Positions 28,587 through 41,900 of a stretch of DNA of 64,000 nt are shown here, in pieces. The notes beneath the pieces are model-generated. The model was not told where the DNA came from, made no database searches, and saw nothing but the letters and a program-made list of their open reading frames with translations. How positions within the stretch are numbered: the stretch's first letter is position 1; every line of letters starts with the position of its first letter. Location of the stretch: NCBI GenBank assembly GCA_018398815.1, contig CM031618.1, forward strand, positions 49,555,023 through 49,619,022. Reading direction: 5' to 3'. A program made the translations under genes and the position numbers. This stretch comes from Conus ventricosus (lineage: Eukaryota; Mollusca; Gastropoda; Neogastropoda; Conidae).

Positions 28587-28918
28587 CTTTTGGAGTTGTT
28601 TTTGTGTTTGTGTAAAATAAGGTTGTTGTTGAAGAGTGTGCTTGCTTTTCATTAAAAGTTTACGATTTTGTGTCAGGCATTGTGCTAGTATAATTTTGAA
28701 ATATGTAGTTGTGGAATTCCTCACTTTTGAATTTCACTTGTCCAGTCTTCTACTTTTGGCTCCACACTCGAAATGCGTCGTGTTTGTCTTGTAATCTGTT
28801 TGTCTACGTCAGCTTGGCGGTTCGCCATTAATTACACTTAAAGTTGATTGATTAAACAGCGACATTGTCTTTTGTAGTCTTGTACCATATGTTTTGGTCC
28901 TCACACTGAGATAAGAGA

Positions 28919-28951
<33 letters not shown>

Positions 28952-28965
28952 GGGAGAGAGGGGGG

Positions 28966-29011
<46 letters not shown>

Positions 29012-29428
29012 AGAGAGATCAATATTACCCAACAGGTAAAGGGAAGCAAACTGGCAGAAGTTAGTCAGCCGATATTGATCGATACATCGTGCACATACAT
29101 AGTGGTTCACTTCACGCCTCAGCAGGGTGTACTTCAGTCACCCCAGTCTTCTGTTCCTCCTTTGTTCTTTGGCTATAACTCCAAGAATCTCCATTGGTGA
29201 GATTTTGGGTACGGTCACAAGTAAGGTATGTCAACATTTTTTTTTTAATTCATTCACTGAATCACTTCATGAAAGAAACGAAAACCTACTTACAACGACA
29301 ATGAGGGTTATTCACGAATAAATGTCCATGTCATTTTATTAACAAACAAACGGGTTTCTGGTTTGCTTCCCTTCACCTGCATGGTAATTAAACTCTCTCT
29401 CTCCTTTCTCTCCTCTCTCTCTCCTCTC

Positions 29429-29477
<49 letters not shown>

Positions 29478-29484
29478 TCTCTCT

Positions 29485-30407
29485 TTGAAAAAGAGTAATA
29501 TTGTGGTTTTTAGAAAAGGAGGTTACTTGGCAGCAAGCGAAAGATAGTTTTTTCAATGGACAGATGATGGCTGTTGTAAATTGCTACAAATACATTGGCA
29601 TTTATTTCTCTACACACCTAAGCTTTTACAGCTGCTTGTCAGGACCTGGCAAGCAGAGCAAAAATGCCTTATTGTGTATTTTTGAAAAAATTAAACATGT
29701 TAAATAATAACTCCTTGACAGTGTTTCTAAAACTCTTCGATGCACAGTTCAACCAGTTGCTCAATATGGTGCTGAGATTTGGGGCTTAGATAAATCTGCT
29801 ACTCATGTGGAAAAAGTTCATTCATTTGCTCTTAAGAAATTTCTGGGGGTTCACGTGAAAACACCGAACGAATGTGTTTATGGGGAAACACACCGTTATC
29901 CTGTTTATATTAATTCATATGTACGGTGTATTAGATACTGGCTGAGGTAGTACAAATGGATGACAAATAGATTACCACTCAGAGCATATAATATGCTGTT
30001 GGGACTAGAATCGCGTGGTAAAAAGTCGTGGGTTACAGATGTTCGGGATTTTCTGTTTTTTAATGGATTTGGGTGTGTCTGGATGTGTCAAGGGGTTGGA
30101 TATGTAAATGTTTTTTTTGAAACAACTCCGGCAAAGATTAATTGATAACCGTTGGCAAAACGGCATGAAAATATCCAGAACAGTGAGCGATATTCGTTTT
30201 ATAGAACTTTTAAGACATCCGCTGGTTGTGAAAAATATCTCTCACTTAATATTGACAGGCTTATTAGAAGTTACCTAACAAGCTTTAGATTAGGAATTAC
30301 ACACATCAAAGCACATCAGTATCGATATGCAAATACTAAAAACGTTGATATGCTATGTCTAATACGGAGGTTTACTGGACATTTTCTAGAAACGTTTGTG
30401 GACCGTA
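29485..30407 (+). pseudogene. 3' fragment of a LINE reverse transcriptase ORF
   Basis: The translation reads in drifting frames as the post-catalytic region of a non-LTR reverse transcriptase. Segments are NIVVF near 29500, VVNCYKYIGIYFST (29570-29612), KLFDAQ, GAEIWGLDKSATHVEKVHSF (about 29770-29830), FLGVHVKTPNECVYGET, RCIRYW, and LPLRAYNMLLGLESRGKKSW (29970-30030). The catalytic Asp pair is absent because the 5' part is missing; the homology begins right at the end of a TC array. Several frameshifts separate the segments. The clade is not resolved. A twin lies at 49760-50678. Confidence 0.75.
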
Positions 30408-30764
30408 CCCCCCCCCCCCTCCCCCCCTGTTCAAATGAGAAAATGTGATGCATACAGCGCATTCACACCAAGAACACACAGGGCCATCTGGTTTGAATCT
30501 GCTTAGCTAGGAAAAAAATCGTGGTGTGTGGTTGAGTGTTAGTGGCTCAAAACACTCAAGATTGTTGGGTGGCCTGCACATTTTCTCTTTGTGCCTCTAT
30601 CTCAGTGCTCTGACCATTGTGTTTGTTGGTCAGTTAAGAAGCGAAGTGAATATGGAGAGTATACAATGGGGGAAGATAGGGTACGGTTAGGGAGATGCAG
30701 GGTGATCGGAGAGGAGTGTATACTGAAGTATAAATGTGGGGCGGGGGATGTTTCGATGTTTTTA

Positions 30765-31442
30765 TTTTATTTATTTACGTTTATTTGTTTGTGTATTAAT
30801 ATCTTTACTTGCTCTTTTATGTCGTCATTTATGTTATTTTTGTAGACCTTTTTTATTGGGTTGGATCTGCATCCCTTTCTTTCTGATAGATCCCCATCCC
30901 ACCCCACCCCCTACTCCATCCCTGCCTTCCACAAACACAAATACTCCTGTGTCCTATTGTTTCAACTGGTATTTCATAACTATGATATTGTTGATGTTGT
31001 CCACTATTGACATGGTGCAGGTAAACCACATACCTCAAATAAAGCTATCAGCACCATCAGCAGTCGTTTCACCTAAAATTGTACATTAAAAATTCAATCC
31101 AAACCAGTGATGGTCATGGTAATGAGGAGGAGGAGGAGGAGGGAAGGGCGTTTCCTGGTGATAGTGTTTTTGGGTGTGGTGGTTGTTTTCCTGGTGGTGT
31201 CGTCAGTTAACGTTAATGTTAGTGAGATTTGAGTGGTGATGAATGGGTGGGCGACGGAGGATGGAGAGGTTAAGGGAGTATTGAGGTGAGACAGAGACGT
31301 GATGAGTGTTGGAGAGGGGTGCAAAGTAAGGGTACTGCATTGTGAGGGGCTAAGAGAATCTGTAGCAGGTGGTAATAGCAATGATGTGGTGGTTAGGTGG
31401 GTGGTGATGGTAATGACGTGCAGAGGATGTAGACCGATGTTG

Positions 31443-31445
<3 letters not shown>
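30765..31445 (+). repeat. Dispersed repeat W, copy 3
   Basis: GGTTGGATCTGCATCC, CTCCTGTGTCCTATTGTT, AAAGCTATCAGCACC and GTCGTTTCACCT are all present. It is followed directly by a CA array. Confidence 0.75.
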
Positions 31446-31520
<75 letters not shown>

Positions 31521-31579
31521 AGCTAGATATCCAAAGTCTGGCCTGTGCTTTGGTTTAGGTGCAGGTCACGCTCTGCCAA

Positions 31580-32408
31580 GCCATGTTCACTGAACCTTCC
31601 TCTCATTATTCATAGTTATTCATGCCTCTAGTTCTCAGGCTGTAAGTCTTGTGCCCCATGTTCACTGAACCCTCCTCTCATTATTCATAGTTATTCATGC
31701 CTCTAGTTCTCAAGCTGTAAGTCTTGTGCACCATGTTCACTGAACCCTCCTCTCATATTCATAGTTATTCACGCCTCTAGTTCTCAGCTGTAAGTCTTGT
31801 GCACCATGTTCACTGAACCCTCCTCTCATTATTCATAGTTATTCATGCCTCTAGTTCTCAGGCTGTAAGTCTTGTGCACCATGTTCTCTGAACCCTCCTC
31901 TCATTACTAATAGTTATTCACGCCTCTAGTTCTCAGGCTGTAAGTCTTGTGCACCATGTTCACTGAACCCTCCTCTCATTACGCATAGTTGTTCATGCCT
32001 CTAGTTCTCAGGCTGTAAGTCTTGTGCACCATGTGCTCTGAACACTCCTCTCATTACTAATAGTTATTCACGCCTCTAGTTCTCAGGCTGTAAGTCTTGT
32101 GCACCATGTTCACTGAACACTCCTCTCATTATTCATAGTTATTCATAACTCTAGTTCTCAGGCTGTAATTTTTGTGCACCATGTTTTCTGAACCCTCCTC
32201 TCATTACTCATAGTTATTCATACCTCCAGTTCTCAGCTGTAAGTCTTGTGCACCATGTTCACTGAACCCTCCTCTCATTACTCATAGTTATTCACGCCTC
32301 TAGTTCTCAGGCTGTACGTCTTGTGCACCATGTTCTCTGAACCCTCCTCTCATTTACTCATAGTTATTCATGCCTCTAGTTCTCAGGCTGTAAGTCTTGT
32401 GCACCATG
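31580..32408 (+). repeat. ~75-bp minisatellite, ~11 units
   Basis: The unit reads CACCATGTTCACTGAACCCT, then CCTCTCATTATTCATAGTT, then ATTCATGCCTCTAGTTCTC, then AGGCTGTAAGTCTTGTG. Starts fall near 31583, 31660, 31732, 31806, 31880, 31958, 32033, 32103, 32180, 32252 and 32329. Block D2 has only two units. Confidence 0.9.
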
Positions 32409-33000
32409 GTCTCATGGTTTATTAGATGTGGTTTTGTATATATGGAACTAGTGGCCCCGCGGCCACACTTCCTCTACAAACCTGATGCTGAAACTGAAAA
32501 TAACAGCATGCAAAAATCTTGACTATGATGATAAACAAACTCTGTGTGATTAATGGAACGCCATTTCCTTCTTCAAGATTAAAATACAGTTTACACTCAC
32601 ACCCACACACAGACAAACACACGCACAAACACACACACACACACACTGACAGAGAGAGAGAGAGAGAGCTTTTTTAACATATCTTTACCTATGATCGATT
32701 CGCGGCAGTCGAATTCTAACAGATGTTTCGTCATCCTCTCTACATCACTCCTTCCTCCACTCCCACCCCTCTGATCCTCTTGCCCTTAATCTCTTTTCCA
32801 CCTTTTATTTCTCCCGGCCCATCCCCTTCCTTCCCCCCACTCTCTCTCTCTCGGCGCTCTCTCTCTCTCTCTCCTCCTCTCTCTCTCTCTCTCTCCAAAA
32901 TTGAAACTCGATGACTGCTGTTCCCTTTGTAAATAAACAACTGAAGATGAATTCATTTGTTTGCAATGCCCTGCTTTCAAGATAAACCAACTAAGATGTA
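32409..33000. repeat. Spacer and start of a second T unit, cut by the gap
   Basis: 32409-32670 matches 52012-52262. From TTAACATATCTTTACC at 32671 it matches 52266 onward. The sequence stops at the N run, so the D1 side originally had two T units like the D2 side. Confidence 0.75.
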
Positions 33001-34000
33001 NNNNNNNNNNNNNNNNNNNNNNNNNNNNNNNNNNNNNNNNNNNNNNNNNNNNNNNNNNNNNNNNNNNNNNNNNNNNNNNNNNNNNNNNNNNNNNNNNNNN
33101 NNNNNNNNNNNNNNNNNNNNNNNNNNNNNNNNNNNNNNNNNNNNNNNNNNNNNNNNNNNNNNNNNNNNNNNNNNNNNNNNNNNNNNNNNNNNNNNNNNNN
33201 NNNNNNNNNNNNNNNNNNNNNNNNNNNNNNNNNNNNNNNNNNNNNNNNNNNNNNNNNNNNNNNNNNNNNNNNNNNNNNNNNNNNNNNNNNNNNNNNNNNN
33301 NNNNNNNNNNNNNNNNNNNNNNNNNNNNNNNNNNNNNNNNNNNNNNNNNNNNNNNNNNNNNNNNNNNNNNNNNNNNNNNNNNNNNNNNNNNNNNNNNNNN
33401 NNNNNNNNNNNNNNNNNNNNNNNNNNNNNNNNNNNNNNNNNNNNNNNNNNNNNNNNNNNNNNNNNNNNNNNNNNNNNNNNNNNNNNNNNNNNNNNNNNNN
33501 NNNNNNNNNNNNNNNNNNNNNNNNNNNNNNNNNNNNNNNNNNNNNNNNNNNNNNNNNNNNNNNNNNNNNNNNNNNNNNNNNNNNNNNNNNNNNNNNNNNN
33601 NNNNNNNNNNNNNNNNNNNNNNNNNNNNNNNNNNNNNNNNNNNNNNNNNNNNNNNNNNNNNNNNNNNNNNNNNNNNNNNNNNNNNNNNNNNNNNNNNNNN
33701 NNNNNNNNNNNNNNNNNNNNNNNNNNNNNNNNNNNNNNNNNNNNNNNNNNNNNNNNNNNNNNNNNNNNNNNNNNNNNNNNNNNNNNNNNNNNNNNNNNNN
33801 NNNNNNNNNNNNNNNNNNNNNNNNNNNNNNNNNNNNNNNNNNNNNNNNNNNNNNNNNNNNNNNNNNNNNNNNNNNNNNNNNNNNNNNNNNNNNNNNNNNN
33901 NNNNNNNNNNNNNNNNNNNNNNNNNNNNNNNNNNNNNNNNNNNNNNNNNNNNNNNNNNNNNNNNNNNNNNNNNNNNNNNNNNNNNNNNNNNNNNNNNNNN
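33001..34000. other. Assembly gap, 1000 N
   Basis: Exactly 1000 undetermined bases. The order of blocks restarts after it (B-type, then D-type), so the join deserves checking. Confidence 1.
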
Positions 34001-34375
34001 GCTTTTTGCCTATCGTTACTTTGATGGGACACTCCCACAGTACTTTCTGTTCTCTGTCCACCTATCAAACTTCTCGGTCTCTTCGATCATCTTCTCAAAA
34101 ACTTCTAAAAAAATTCCTGGGGCGCCGTTGAAGACGTCGGTGAGAGAGCTTTTTGCTTTAGCCACATCTTTGGAATTCTCTTCCTGACAGCTTACGTGAT
34201 CTGCCTACATTATCAAAATTCAAGTCAGAGTTAAAAACTTTACTTCTTTAGGAAAGCCTTCTTCAACCATTAATGCTGTGTCTTTATTCTGACCTGACTT
34301 TTATGTACTGCATGCAAAATGTATTGTTTACGCTTGAACCCGGGTTTTGAACTTGATAAGTGCGCCTGTGTCGGT

Positions 34376-34466
<91 letters not shown>

Positions 34467-34566
34467 CAGTTAGTGCGAGTGTTTGAGTGTGTGTTGAGCG
34501 CAATGAGTTGATCCCAAGAATTGCGCTATATAAAATCTATACATTATTATTAATATTTATTATTCA
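34001..34566 (+). pseudogene. LINE C-terminal fragment and 3' UTR (second copy)
   Basis: FAYRYFDGTLPQY is seen directly after the gap (about 34006-34045), in step with 10443-10486 of the first copy. Frames then break. The GT array (34377-34462) and the GCGCTATATAAAATC tail follow. The rest of the element would lie inside the gap. Confidence 0.75.
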
Positions 34567-34708
34567 GTCTCCCTGACATCCTGCCCCCAAGCCCCCACTC
34601 TCTCATCAAGCCACACCCTTTCCCTCTGCAAGAACAGAAAAAGCAGCCTACAGACATTCTTTTTGGCCGTACAATCTCCCTCCTACTGGCCATTCAACCC
34701 ACTTAAAA

Positions 34709-34796
34709 GTTTTTCCTTTCCCCATTTTATCCGGTGATACAGAAACCCTAAATGGGGGAATTGTGTTGAACCCATTGCAAAACCAAATTTACTTAC
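34709..34796. repeat. 84-bp repeat arm, copy downstream of second LINE
   Basis: Matches 11143-11227 with small indels. The matching left arm, if any, would fall in the gap. Confidence 0.7.
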
Positions 34797-35266
34797 GAAT
34801 CGATGGGAAACCACGACAATATTGAATAATTGGCATTCATACGAATTGAAAAAAGGTGCGCTGCGTCAGCAATCTATTCTCAATGGACAGTCTGGGTATT
34901 CATGAACTCTGTTTACTGAAAACAAAAGAAGAAAAGCAACCTCAGGAAAAAGCAACACTCCGTTGATAATGGGCATTCATACACATTGACAAAGGAGTTG
35001 ACATATGCAAGCATTGTAGGATGGTGAGCATTCAAACACACTTAAAATAAAACCGCTGAGAAACATCAACAGTACAAAAAAGGCGTTCAACACATACACA
35101 AAATGATTCAAAATTATCACCCATATAAAAATAATGAGCATTCACACATCGAATGTACTGGTGGGAAATACAGGCAATGTGTAGATGATGGGCATTAATA
35201 CAGTCCCCCCCCCCCCCAACACACACAAAAAACGACCAAGAAACACACACACACACCACACACACA

Positions 35267-35326
<60 letters not shown>

Positions 35327-35355
35327 CACAGGGGACACACACGCACACACACCAC

Positions 35356-35419
<64 letters not shown>

Positions 35420-35672
35420 CATCTCTCTCCTCTCTCTCTTCTCTCTCTCTCTCTCTCTCTCTCTCGCACTCTTTCTCTTCATTCTCTCAATCACAAAACA
35501 CATACATACACGCGTGCACGCGCGCACGTACACACACAGTTGGTAAAACACACAATATATTATAACGGACACTCACTCTCTCTCTCTCTCTCTCTCTCCT
35601 CTCTCTCTTCTCCTCTCTCTCTTCTCTCTCTCTCTCTCTCTCATTCACTCAATCACACACAATACATACTGG

Positions 35673-35770
35673 ATCAGAAGCACGGCTGTTTGCTCTGTGC
35701 CCCTCTGGCATCAGATGGAGATATACCACCGTCTACAATTCGTGGTACTCTCGCTCCCAAGGGGGTTCAT
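35673..35770. repeat. Dispersed repeat Y, copy 3
   Basis: Almost identical to 12078-12178 because both lie in the B/E duplication. It is diverged from 4868-4977. Confidence 0.6.
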
Positions 35771-37994
35771 GTATAAAGGCCCACAGTTATTTAAGATAAG
35801 GGATTTAGAAACAACAGGGATTTAGCGCCTAGATGAAGAATAGCACATCTCCGCTTTGCTGGGAAAAACGCGTCGAAAGACTGTTTGCCATTTCCAGGCT
35901 GCTTGGACAACTGTATTATTTTCTACATCTTAGGCAACAGAAACTTTGATGGTTTCATTGTCATTGTGTTCTGATGATGTTCTGTACGATGTGGACAATA
36001 GGGTTTTTGGGACTGTCTTTGTTTTCTGTGTCAAGTTCTGTATTATGTGGGCAACAACAAGGTACCACTGATGGTAAACTGCACAACCAGCAGGAAGTCA
36101 GGGGTTTTGATTCCAAAATTACTATGATATGTACACACCACTTCGGGTGGAGAGTTTTGGTCCTGCATAGATTATCAGCTCAGTTTCAGTGCTATGATGA
36201 GCCCTAGGTAGTGACTGGAAAGGGGTGAGAAACCCGCTGAGAGTCAAGTTCAAGTGTAAACAACAACAACTACAATTTCCAACAACAATAACAGCAAAGA
36301 AAGTTTAAAACAATTTGGTAGCTTTTCAAGACTTCATGAAAAGGTGAAGCTGGGGTCTATTTCATTTCATTGTAATTGATCTGATTTTTTCAGCAGTTTT
36401 GTAACTCAAGAACATTTGGGATGCATTAGGAATTATCCGAAAATGAGAGCATTGTTCATCATGTCATTAAATCAGGGCAATAGAACGTGAAGACGATCCA
36501 GAAAAAAATGTTTGCAAGGTGGGATTAAGGTCATATATTCTTGGCAGGAGAGAACGTTGTGCGTTTGAGTCACAAAGGTGAAGTGGTTGAGAAAAAGACC
36601 CCGGGAACAAGGTTCAGTTCAAGCATACAGATGAGGTAAAGCTGGGAAAAACGCTGTTCCCTTTTGGTTTTGATATTGTCCCTAAAATAGTGCAGAAAAT
36701 GGCATGGACGCTACGTGAATGGGGAAATCGTGAGAAGGGTCATTTTTGTCGATTCGTTGTTTTTAGTTTGTTTTCGTTTCTTTTTCCTTTCATTCAGAGT
36801 GACGACTCTACTTCATGAAGCGTGAAGAAAAGTTTTTCTGTCTTATTGTAATAATATTTGTTTAGCTTCTCGAAACCTTGTGTGGCCTTTTTTTTCCCCA
36901 TGGCTTTAACAACTGCTCATTTAAAATCACAAACTAATGCGCGCATCATTCTTCCTGTCTCGTGTTTTTCCCTTTTCGTGGCCCAGCACTGTATCATACC
37001 AGGGGTCAGACCTAGCTACTGACAGTTTGTATCTGGTGACTAGGGTCGTGGTCGTTCAGTGAAGTGCTCATGGTTGAACCCAAAGCTGCAGCACTGTGGG
37101 TTGAGGATGTCAGCCAGGAGAGACAGATGGTCAGGGCCCGCCCCAGAGGATTGCAGTTCAGGGTCTTCAGATCGTGTGCCATGAAGCGTGGAAGGTGATG
37201 TCACAGTGGTGATGACAAAGAAGGAATGAAGCAGTGGCCCTGAAACACCTCTGTGTATGTCACCCAGCTTATGTCTCTCAAACACTAACCAGCCTTGGTT
37301 AAATTAAGATCGTTCAAGAGGTCCTTAGGCGAGCAAAAGAAGGGTGTTTTTTAAGCAGATGTTTAATACACCCACTGTGCATCAGAGACAAGGTGAGGGG
37401 GCACACCTTTTCCCAACTTAATCTGAAGTTGATCAGGGAAATTCTTGTTGGGAGTTCTTTCAGTCTGGTGGAGGTTGGTTTTCGTAGAGAAAATGTGAAC
37501 AGTTCAGAAGAGGCCCAAAAAAGGAGGGCACGGACAAGCTCTAAAGCAAGTGTTGGAATAGAAACAAATGTTAAAGGAGGTTTAACAGAGTAGCATTATA
37601 GTAAAGGGCCACGGATATACCACTTCTAAAAGGAATGGAAAAAAATTTAATTGGGGGTCTGAAGGGATGAAACGGAACTCTGCTTTATTACAACTTATTT
37701 CATTTTAATTTTTCAGTCAAAAAGCATAAGTAAATTCATTACTCGTAATAAAAAATTGCAATTTTTTTTTCTTTTTTCCTTGGGGAAAAGAAGTGCATTG
37801 AAATTTGCTCCAGAACTGACGAGAGAGCCTTGGGCAGATATCTAATCTTCCTTCGCACAGGTTGCCCACTCTTTGGGCTAAGGGAGCCAAAAAGATAAAC
37901 GTCCCCCCACCACCTTCATCAAATGAACATCAACATAGGAGAGACGAATAGAAAACGTCCTTATTCACCAGCTGGAGCAAAAGGAAATCGACAA
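35771..37994. other. Block E body: no recognisable gene
   Basis: Non-coding copy of 12179-14410 with more homopolymer noise. Nothing beyond that was seen. Confidence 0.65.
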
Positions 37995-38207
37995 CACACA
38001 CAAACACACACACACCACACACAACACACCACACACACACACCACACCACACACACACGCACACCACACACACGCACACCCCACGCACAACACACACACA
38101 ACACACACACACACACACACCACACCGCCCGCGCGCCGCGCATGCACGCACCACCACGCACACAGCCTTTTCACTCCCCACAAAACCACACACACACAAC
38201 ACACACA

Positions 38208-38238
<31 letters not shown>

Positions 38239-38310
38239 TAAAATATATAAAATTATATAAATATTATATATTATATATATATATTAATATATTAAAATTA
38301 TATACAAACA
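37995..38310. repeat. (CA)n array followed by AT-rich tail
   Basis: CA repeats with CACC breaks up to 38237, then ATATAT-rich sequence to 38310. The latter is probably the 3' tail of the minus-strand LINE fragment that follows. Confidence 0.8.
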
Positions 38311-38690
38311 ACTCTGCAACATGGTTTTTTCATACATTAACAACATAAAAACGGTGAACAGCTCATAGTACACGAAAAAGGGTTGCAAGTGACATTACCC
38401 CTCAAATGGCGTTTGAACAGATATTTTTTAAAATCAGGCTTTGAAAGTCGAAAAGGAAGGGGCGTGACGTAATGGAAGGGTAGTGAATTCCAGATTATTG
38501 CCGCAGAAAATGAGAATGCTCTTAACCCTGCCGTTTTTTTGGGTTATATGAGGGAATTGGAAAACTCGGTCACGAGGAAAAGGGAGGGGACTGTAAAATA
38601 TGTATTTCGAAGCGATCAAAATGGTAGGCGTTTCCCCTGGGGATAATCGTATAACAAGACACGCCCGACTCATACGAATTCTCTCTTTTT
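38311..38690 (-). pseudogene. C-terminal end of a LINE polyprotein
   Basis: On the minus strand the translation contains KSILIFCGNNLEFTTLPLR and then, after a frameshift, LSKPDFKKYLFKRHL near 38405-38450. The pattern Lx(2-3)FKxxLKxYLF at the extreme C terminus is characteristic of CR1/L2-type LINEs. It differs in sequence from the LINE at 8790. It sits between block E and the inverted repeat. Upstream sequence to about 38985 may be more of it but is not convincing. Confidence 0.5.
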
Positions 38691-38987
38691 TGAGCCAGTG
38701 TAATTTCTTCGAGATCCGAAGTATGATTTTTTTTTGGGCACCTTGAAGATAAGGCGACGGTGAATTTTAAACACTTGTAGGGGTTTAGTAAGGCTGTTGG
38801 ACACCAAAGATTTTATATTAAAAACAGCGAGATCAGTTGAAACTGTCTTGTTTGTGATAAAAAATCTCTGTAGATGCATAGCAGTACATTGTACATTTTG
38901 CTTTACTTAAATTTTTCAAAGTTCGTTTCATGCGAATACCTTCACGGGGCTTCAACCAGTATATAATATTTTGGTTCAAATCATTAT

Positions 38988-41900
38988 AATACTGATGATG
39001 ACAAGATGTGAATGACGACGACGACGACGACGACGACACGACGACGACGACGATTGATGATATATGAGATGATGATGATGATGATGAATGATGATATGAT
39101 GATGATGATAGTAGCAAAAATAAAAGAATGAGTTTTATGTAATAATAACAATGTAATAATGTGACGTAAAATGATAACAAGGGGAGGGGAGGAGGAGGAG
39201 GAGGAAGGAGGGGGAGGAGGGGGAGGAGGGGGAGGGATATGTTTTTGTTTAGATGAGTTTGGTGAGAGATATAGGTAAACGCCACATGTGGAAGGGTTGA
39301 TGATTTTTGAACTAGGGGTGAACTGCCAGACAAAAACAAAAAGACCAAAGAAAAAGAGAAGTCTTTGGATGAACTATGAAAAAAAAGAGACCTTTTAAAA
39401 TGAATTAGCAGCAAAAATGACGTGCTGCCCTTTGCAAACTTGCAGCACGGGTTTGTAATGGGGGGGGGGTCGGGAAAAATTCAGACTGCTGTAAAGACTG
39501 GGGCAAATGGAAATGAGAATGAGGAAGGGTAAGGGGGGGAGGGAGAAGAGGTAAAGGGGAGAGGGGGAGGGTGGAAAAGATAATAGTTGAAAAAGCGGTG
39601 TATCCAAACAAATATGTCACAAACCGAAACATTTCATCTTCGATTTCACCATCTTTTACTTCAACCCCCAGCATAATTTAACTGGGGTTTTTGGGGGGGC
39701 CCCGGGGTGCCGGCTTTGGGATCTTTGGGGTCGGGTATTGTGGGTCGTTTGGGGGGATGCCGTCCCCCCCCAAAAAAAATGATTGGGTCTCGGATTTTTT
39801 GATGTGCTGACGACCAAATCAAATTTAATGAGGAAAACATCTGTCGAAACTTTTTCGTAACTTGCCAAAGGATCCTCGCTGAACCACAACAAATTTAATG
39901 GGTAAACATGATTCAGAACTTTTTCATAATTTTGCTTAACTCTCCAAGCTGCCTGGGGATTGCATAAGGGACTTGCATCAAAATTTAAAGGGTTTTGCTT
40001 AAAGCTGCCTTCCTCTTTTCCACCAAACAGACAGACAAGAAAATAGTACGGGGTGAAAAAGGCCAATAAAAAAAACCCACACTCCCCCAAAACCCATGCT
40101 GATGAAAGGGTTGGAGACAGTAAAAAAAAGGTGGACAAGGGCCAGTTTTACTGATAAATTAACGAGGTTTGCGGGTTTAGCGCTCCGGGACTGTACGGGC
40201 CAAATCAAATTTCTACATAAAAATCTGATTTTCTCACTTGCCTGGGAAAAAATGTTCTTAAATATATCTGATTGTCTGAATGCCCCCTTTTTTTCTCGAA
40301 TGCTTCCATGTGACTCAAAGGTTTGCATATCCAAACAGCTGCTGCATACTAACTTACTAGCCCCAATATAAATCATGTGGGGGGCGGGTGGGAAATTACC
40401 TCAACTTGGAGCAAGGGGTGCCATACTTGCTTTTTTATTTCCCAAATCACTGTTCCCTGCATCATTTAAGTTGTTTTTTTAAATCTAAAGCCTTTCAATT
40501 TTATGTAAAGTAATAACAAGGTGTCATTTTTTTTTCCCTAAAATCTGAACACCGCATTTCAATTCCTGAAAATTACGGGGTACCTAGCTCTGCATCATTC
40601 TTCTAACTTTTTGAAAAAATTTTTAAAAAAAATTTATTACAAAAATCAAACAAATTTGATCTTTGTGGTTATATTGTCATTTTAAATTTAAAAATAGACC
40701 AAACAGATCAAGCACAATTAACACTTTTTTTTTAAAATAGTCCACTACATCGCCTAAATTTCATAAGACGGCTAAAAACAACATGTCTTTGTGCCTTTGT
40801 TAATCCCACAGAAGTTGCATAAATCGTCTCGACAATTTCCATTTTTTTTAAAAGTTTTTTGAAACTGGAATTGGTTCCCATACACAATTGAAACTATTTG
40901 TTTTTTTACTTTCTGTTTTTTCATTTTTCCCTTCAAGAACGTTTCCCCAATCCACGGGGATTTTTGATCTGATTTTTCGTTGAAAAAAGGTTTAAATATC
41001 AAGGTTTTTTCGGGTTCACAGGAACAAATAATCTTTAATTTTTTGATCCTATACAATACCTTTCATCTTTGTTCTTTTTCATTTTGGGCCATCGTCAAGT
41101 TTTTTTCGAATTTTTTTTTTTTCCTAGATGCCCCCTTTTTTACGTGAAGAACCCAAGTGTTAAAAATAATTACCTATGTTTAAAAACTTTTTTTTTTTTT
41201 TAGAAATTTTCATTACTTTAAGATTATCGTTTTTTCAAAAAAAGTCCCCAAAAAAGAAAACCTTTTTCTGCAATGCATTTTGAATAAAAGATAACTTTGT
41301 TTTAAATGGATTTGTTGACCACCGCCGTGGCAAGGGGTTAGCGTCGGGGACCCCCCGCTGGGGTTGTAGTTCGATTCCCATCGAGTCTGGGGAAATTTTT
41401 TTCTGCTCCGACCACCCTACCCAGAATGAGTTTGCTACAGGCTCTTTTGGGGAAACTGGCACCACACAGTCATTTCACCACTAAGATTTCTCGAGAGGGG
41501 GTTGCTCAAAATTTTCCCGACCCCAAAACCCGGGGCGGGATCTCTCGGGGGGTGGTTATGCCGGGATACATTATGAAAGGGGAACAACTACAACCCTGTC
41601 ATCTCTCAGACCGGAATGGAAATCCGTACATCATCTCAAACTCTCGATTTGCATTAAAAAGTAACCAAATTTTGTGGCCCTTCATGCCCCTCTCCCTGTA
41701 CCCATTTAAATGTCCTCTCCCGTCTTTTACCTTCTTTATTTGTCAGGGGGCCCGTACCTGAGGGAGCTCACTCACGCCGGCTCCCCGACTAAACAATTAT
41801 TGCGCTATAGGGACTTAGTAATGGGTCCGCTATCTGGTAAGAACAGGCACCCCCTGAAAAACCCCCCGGGGTGACTCGGGGTCAGTGCAGATTTTCTCCA

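Larger units (their letters stand above)
26842..31560. repeat. Repeat unit T, copy in D1
   Basis: Starts AACGTATCTTTATCTATGAT and runs through a CCCACCCC-rich stretch, (CT)n at 27310-27382, poly-C at 27864-27884, a GTT array at 28359-28382, (TG)n at 28511-28580, (GA)n at 28915-29008, a LINE fragment, repeat W and (CA)n at 31446-31517. It recurs at 47229-51830 and 52266-56570, and its start recurs at 32671-33000. No host gene is seen. Confidence 0.8.
21416..33000. repeat. Block D1: large duplicated segment
   Basis: This is collinear with 41700-52580. The 48-bp minisatellite, palindrome, LINE fragment, repeat W and 75-bp minisatellite come in the same order. Identity is very high from about 25700-30400 (46070-50700) and much lower at 21800-24800 (42060-44900), where the second copy has stretched homopolymers. 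The right end is cut by the 1000-N gap. Confidence 0.9.
34001..38240. repeat. Block E: copy of the LINE 3' end plus block B
   Basis: Collinear with about 10436-14582, including the LINE C terminus, GT array, 84-bp repeat arm, degenerate ~58-bp repeats, microsatellite cluster (35203-35645), repeat Y and the final CA array (37995-38237). Many indels and homopolymer changes separate the copies. Confidence 0.9.

Noticed and set aside
32957..34187. Frames of 355-408 codons across the gap
   Set aside because: Almost all residues are undetermined; only the end after 34001 is real and it is a LINE C terminus.
41316..41400. A functional tRNA gene
   Set aside because: Box A and B-like motifs are present, but I cannot fold a complete cloverleaf, and the sequence continues into a poly-A-ended insertion; a tRNA-derived retroposon head fits better.
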